Of a DNA stretch of 7,186 bases, positions 5,123 through 7,186 are shown in pieces. The notes under the pieces are model-generated. The model saw only the letters and a program-made list of their open reading frames with translations, was not told the origin of the DNA and searched no databases. Where the stretch lies: assembly GCA_003158885.1 (NCBI GenBank), contig PMLN01000008.1, positions 3,840 to 11,025 of the forward strand. Reading direction: 5' to 3'. Position numbers and translations under genes: made by a program. How positions within the stretch are numbered: the stretch's first letter is position 1; every line of letters begins with the position of its first letter. The stretch is from Anaerolineae bacterium (GTDB lineage: Bacteria > Chloroflexota > Anaerolineae > Anaerolineales > Villigracilaceae).

Positions 5123-5853
5123 TGCCAGACGGCAAAACCCATACCGCCGCTACGATCCGCGGCACGTTGGCGGCTGTTCCTGTCCTTCTCCTTCAAGGCC
5201 AGCCGGCCAACCTGGTTCTGTATATGGCGCTGGGATCTTTATCGAATATTCTGTTGAGTCCGGATCTGGATCTCGATGAGGGTTACATTGGGATCCACAT
5301 GATCCGCACGTATTTTGGCGACCTTCCGGCCTGGATATGGCAGATGATCTGGAAACCCTATGCCAGACTCATGCCGCACCGCTCCGTTCGTTCGCATTTC
5401 CCGGTGATCAGCACCGCGATCCGGCTGGGGTACATCTACTTTATTTATCAGGCGGTTTTTCAGACGATCAATGTGTTCTTGTTCTTTGTGGCGCGCGGCA
5501 ACAGCCTCCCTGTTTACCAAATTCCAATGCAAGAGATCTGGTCTGCGATCGTCCATCCTTTCGGGGTGTGGACGGTTCGGAGTGTAAATGCCTTTTCGTA
5601 TTTCTGCGGCTTGTGTTTTGCGGATACATTGCACGCATTAATGGATGTCGTATCCACAAATTTTAAACACTTTAGGAGGAACATTGGCAGTCTATCGTTT
5701 CCGTTGTCGGAAATGCGGCCAGGTCATCGAGGTGGAGCACGGGATGACGGAGCCGCACCCAAAACGGCACAGCAAAGAATGCAAAGGGAAGTTGGTACAG
5801 GTGTACAGTTCGCCACAGGTGACCTACCGAGGGGCAGGTTTTTATACTACTGA
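5122..5853 (+). CDS. DUF2227/YdjM-like membrane metal-binding protein
   Basis: A 243-residue reading frame whose first 180 or so residues resemble the DUF2227/YdjM-type membrane-bound putative metal-dependent hydrolases. Likely metal ligands are H7 (GKTH), the acidic cluster SPDLDLDEG (47-54), H86 and H92 (PHRSVRSHFP), and D168 and H171 (FADTLHALMD). Hydrophobic spans lie at about 31-46, 103-124 and 156-168. The substrate is unknown; homologous proteins occur in bacteria and sometimes in phages. The start overlaps the terminase stop (TAATG). The end is odd: from about residue 188 the frame runs 170 bases across the zinc-ribbon gene in another phase, and that tail (RPGHRGGARDDGAAPKTAQQ) has no visible family character. 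One lost or gained base near 5650-5663 would restore a TAA at 5664, just before the next ribosome-binding site, so the natural end may be there. Confidence 0.7.
   Translation: MPDGKTHTAATIRGTLAAVPVLLLQGQPANLVLYMALGSLSNILLSPDLDLDEGYIGIHMIRTYFGDLPAWIWQMIWKPYARLMPHRSVRSHFPVISTAIRLGYIYFIYQAVFQTINVFLFFVARGNSLPVYQIPMQEIWSAIVHPFGVWTVRSVNAFSYFCGLCFADTLHALMDVVSTNFKHFRRNIGSLSFPLSEMRPGHRGGARDDGAAPKTAQQRMQREVGTGVQFATGDLPRGRFLYY
5383..5396. repeat. Copy of TCCGTTCGTTCGCA
   Basis: A 14-base word identical to that at 6358-6371 and containing the 12-mer also found at 3400-3411. It lies in the DUF2227-like gene, where it encodes RSVRSH. At 3400 and 6359 the same DNA is read in a different phase as PFVR, which points to a DNA signal, not a protein motif. 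Confidence 0.45.
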
Positions 5854-5893
5854 CAAAAGATTGGACCAAAGAGACCCCGATGACATGCCCTAG
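5684..5893 (+). CDS. FmdB-family zinc ribbon protein
   Basis: A 69-residue protein. VYRFRCRKCGQVIEVEHGM supplies the first zinc knuckle (C8, C11). The second knuckle is reduced to H29-x3-C33 in RHSKECKGK, where the family usually has CPxCG. The last third (SSPQVTYRGAGFYTTDKR) matches the conserved FmdB tail (SPP-x-GSGFY-x-TD). These small zinc ribbons are common in bacteria and phages, probably binding nucleic acid or protein, but their role is poorly known. The TTG at 5684 is chosen over an ATG 39 bases upstream because AGGAGG (5674-5679) lies four bases before it and family members start at this point (MPxYEFRC). It overlaps the preceding frame by 170 bases and the next gene by 14. Loss of one of the four usual cysteines is notable, and a histidine may replace it. 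Confidence 0.85.
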   Translation: MAVYRFRCRKCGQVIEVEHGMTEPHPKRHSKECKGKLVQVYSSPQVTYRGAGFYTTDKRLDQRDPDDMP

Positions 5894-6230
5894 CCCTACT
5901 AAACAGTTAAGTTCCAAACGGAATACACTTGACGCAATTGGCAAACCCGTGTTAAAATATCTACATCTACGGCCTGATGAAATTCGCGTCCTGGATGTGG
6001 CGCGTCAAGTCGGATTTGGCGAGCTTCACAATATCGAGCTTTTGGACTGCGACGCCTCCGAAGAGAGGCAAGTCAGCCCCAATCAACAGAAATTCATCCA
6101 CCTGGTTCGCTCGGACGGGATTTCGTTCATCTCCAAGATCGTCGTTCATAATGGAGAGCCCGCCGTGATCGAGATCGGCGGCAGCAGCCAGGGAATCAAG
6201 TACACACGAAAATTGAAAGTGGCAGATTAG
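5880..6230 (+). CDS. Small protein of unknown function
   Basis: A 116-residue soluble protein that I do not recognise. The first 14 residues are polar. A helix around residues 16-30 (TLDAIGKPVLKYLHL) leads to RPDEIRVLDVARQVGFGELHNIELLD. The C-terminal half (KFIHLVRSDGISFISKIVVHNGEPAVIEIGG) looks beta-rich, like a small beta barrel. No membrane segment or catalytic motif is seen. The ATG at 5880 overlaps the zinc-ribbon gene by 14 bases, but the upstream purine stretch is a weak ribosome-binding site. A strong promoter-like sequence (5929-5958) lies inside its first third, so either the gene begins downstream in a form I cannot see, or the promoter serves another transcript. A strong terminator follows 23 bases after its stop. 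Being just before the portal, it may be a head or packaging accessory protein, but no family supports this. Confidence 0.6.
   Translation: MTCPSPTKQLSSKRNTLDAIGKPVLKYLHLRPDEIRVLDVARQVGFGELHNIELLDCDASEERQVSPNQQKFIHLVRSDGISFISKIVVHNGEPAVIEIGGSSQGIKYTRKLKVAD
5929..5958 (+). promoter_or_regulatory. Strong extended -10 promoter inside a small gene
   Basis: TTGACG (5929-5934, five of six matches), an 18-base spacer and TAAAAT (5953-5958, five of six matches) are joined by TGT at 5950-5952, the extended -10 TGn element. Start is expected near 5965. No good in-frame start codon with a ribosome-binding site follows closely. The next gene in a clear position is the portal at 6299, beyond a terminator, so a read-through leader or a short RNA is possible. 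The sequence could be incidental in coding DNA. Confidence 0.5.
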
Positions 6231-6253
6231 CCGCCGCCTGACCAAACTTTTGG

Positions 6254-6282
6254 AAGGCTCTGGGATTTCCCAGAGCCTTTTT
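6254..6282 (+). terminator. Strong intrinsic terminator
   Basis: AAGGCTCTGGGA (6254-6265) pairs perfectly with TCCCAGAGCCTT (6268-6279), leaving a tight 2-base centre that would open to 4 bases. TTTTT (6278-6282), GTTTT and CC follow. It ends 16 bases before the portal start codon, leaving no room for a promoter between them, so portal transcription must read through it or begin upstream. Confidence 0.9.
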
Positions 6283-6298
6283 GTTTTCCGGAGATGTG

Positions 6299-7186
6299 AT
6301 GGACCCCTTTGCGCTGGTACTTCGGCCCAATGAACTCGGCGATCTGGCGGACGTCAGTCCGTTCGTTCGCAATACCTGGGAAAGCCTTCGCATTCTGCGC
6401 TGGAAGGCGGTCCGTTATTACAGCGGCCAGATTTTCATGGAACCTGTCGCGCAAGAGGTCGGCGAAGCTGGCGGACCCCTGCTCTACCCGGTCGGGATCA
6501 ATCTGATCAAGATGATCGTGCAGGCCATGACGGACGCGACATTCGGAGAATGGGATGACGCCCGCTCTGTACTGATGTGGAAAACTCAATCTTCCAAACC
6601 GATCACCGCGGTGGAAACCGCGGCAGTGGAATATGTGACGCGGCTCATGGAAGACAGCAATGCCGCTTCCATGTTCTGGGAACTGGAGTTCGACCGCAAC
6701 CTTCAAGGCGCCGGCGTTTTGCGCGTCGTTCCCGATCTATCACGCCGCTCCCATTTGCGCTGGATCAAGATCCCACTGGATGGGTTCTACCCGATCTTCG
6801 ATCCCAGTGATCCGGACACGATCCTGGAATGCTGGCAGGTGACGAACATCCTCCCCGAACAGGCGCGCGCCTTATACGGAATCGAGACCGCCGACCGCGG
6901 CACTCCGCTTTTGAAGTGCGAACACTGGACCGCCAAGGAATACACCACGACCATCGATGGGAAAAGGGTCGACATCTACAGCGGCATAAATCCTTGGGGA
7001 GTGATCCCCTACGTGTACATCCCGCGCATCCGCACCATTGATTGGTGGGGCGAAGCTCTTACGGATGATTTGTATTCCGTGCAGGATGAACTCAACATGC
7101 GCATTGCCGACACCGGCGAGGCGTTGAACTATCACTCTCATCCCGTGTATTGGGGACGAAATCTTCCCTCTACATTCAACACCACG
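6299..7186 (+). CDS. Phage portal protein, N-terminal part (cut by window edge)
   Basis: Open from ATG 6299 to the end of the window, 296 codons without a stop, so the C-terminal part is missing. The portal is the dodecameric ring at one head vertex through which the terminase drives DNA. The early region (NTWESLRILRWKAVRYYSGQIF) and residues 126-150 (FWELEFDRNLQGAGVLRVVPDL) fit the stem and wing region. Residues 231-285 (NPWGVIPYVYIPRIR, then WWGEALTDDLYSVQDELNMRIADTGEALNYHSHPVYW) carry the characteristic portal core, in which GxIPxVYIP precedes a GES/GEA-x-L-x-D helix followed by a VQDELN helix. The start is supported by GGAG (6290-6293) with five-base spacing. It belongs with the terminase upstream. 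A terminator immediately precedes it. Typical portals are about 400 to 550 residues, so roughly a third or more is probably missing. Confidence 0.9.
   Translation, partial: MDPFALVLRPNELGDLADVSPFVRNTWESLRILRWKAVRYYSGQIFMEPVAQEVGEAGGPLLYPVGINLIKMIVQAMTDATFGEWDDARSVLMWKTQSSKPITAVETAAVEYVTRLMEDSNAASMFWELEFDRNLQGAGVLRVVPDLSRRSHLRWIKIPLDGFYPIFDPSDPDTILECWQVTNILPEQARALYGIETADRGTPLLKCEHWTAKEYTTTIDGKRVDIYSGINPWGVIPYVYIPRIRTIDWWGEALTDDLYSVQDELNMRIADTGEALNYHSHPVYWGRNLPSTFNTT
6358..6371. repeat. Copy of TCCGTTCGTTCGCA
   Basis: The second exact copy of the 14-mer seen at 5383-5396, here inside the portal gene, encoding SPFVRN (residues 20-25). Confidence 0.45.

Noticed and set aside
5662..5668. TTTAAAC, a known -1 slippery heptamer, at the end of the DUF2227-like gene
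   Set aside because: In that gene's frame the codons are TTT AAA, not TTA AAC, so it is not in the phase needed for -1 slippage.
6680..6691. GAAC-TGGA-GTTC as a third LexA-like box
   Set aside because: It lies inside the portal coding region with no nearby promoter, so coincidence is the simpler reading.

Overview
The window looks like part of a double-stranded DNA tailed bacteriophage or prophage. The packaging proteins place it: a large terminase subunit with ATPase and nuclease motifs, followed three genes later by a portal protein that runs off the right edge. A holin-like membrane protein and two small nuclease-like proteins lie upstream. Ribosome-binding sites are strong and AGGAG-like, promoters are sigma-70 type, and several genes are coupled through TAATG stop/start overlaps, so the host is a bacterium. 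Two GAAC-N4-GTTC palindromes resemble the LexA box of Gram-positive bacteria and some Chloroflexi. This is only a weak hint about the host, because a third copy lies inside the portal gene.

Left block (1-1224) is transcribed leftwards. It holds the first codons of a gene that leaves the window (1-25), a small cysteine-rich protein (104-451), a 266-base non-coding stretch with nested inverted repeats, and a 168-residue protein (718-1224). The C-terminal two thirds of that last protein reads like the second half of a Rossmann-type methyltransferase, but this is unproven.

The divergent control region (1225-1504) is the densest in signals. It has a leftward promoter with a perfect TATAAT, a rightward promoter with TTGACA, a 17-base spacer and TACAAT, two matched 22-base dyads of the form TGGAA-N8-TTCCA plus a lone half-site, a LexA-like palindrome, and a 57-base near-symmetrical hairpin in the rightward 5' leader. 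Its layout resembles a phage genetic switch, but no repressor gene is visible in the window.

Right block (1505-7186) is transcribed rightwards and tightly packed: LLH-type holin, PD-(D/E)xK nuclease-like protein, HNH endonuclease, a multi-pass membrane protein with a C-terminal helix-turn-helix, large terminase, DUF2227-like membrane protein, FmdB-type zinc ribbon, a small unknown protein, a strong intrinsic terminator, and the portal gene. The HNH nuclease, terminase and portal fit a head-packaging module. No classical small terminase is recognisable; the membrane/helix-turn-helix protein occupies the position where one is often found. A strong promoter-like sequence at 5929-5958 and the terminator at 6254-6282 bracket a stretch just before the portal and may form a short transcript or leader.
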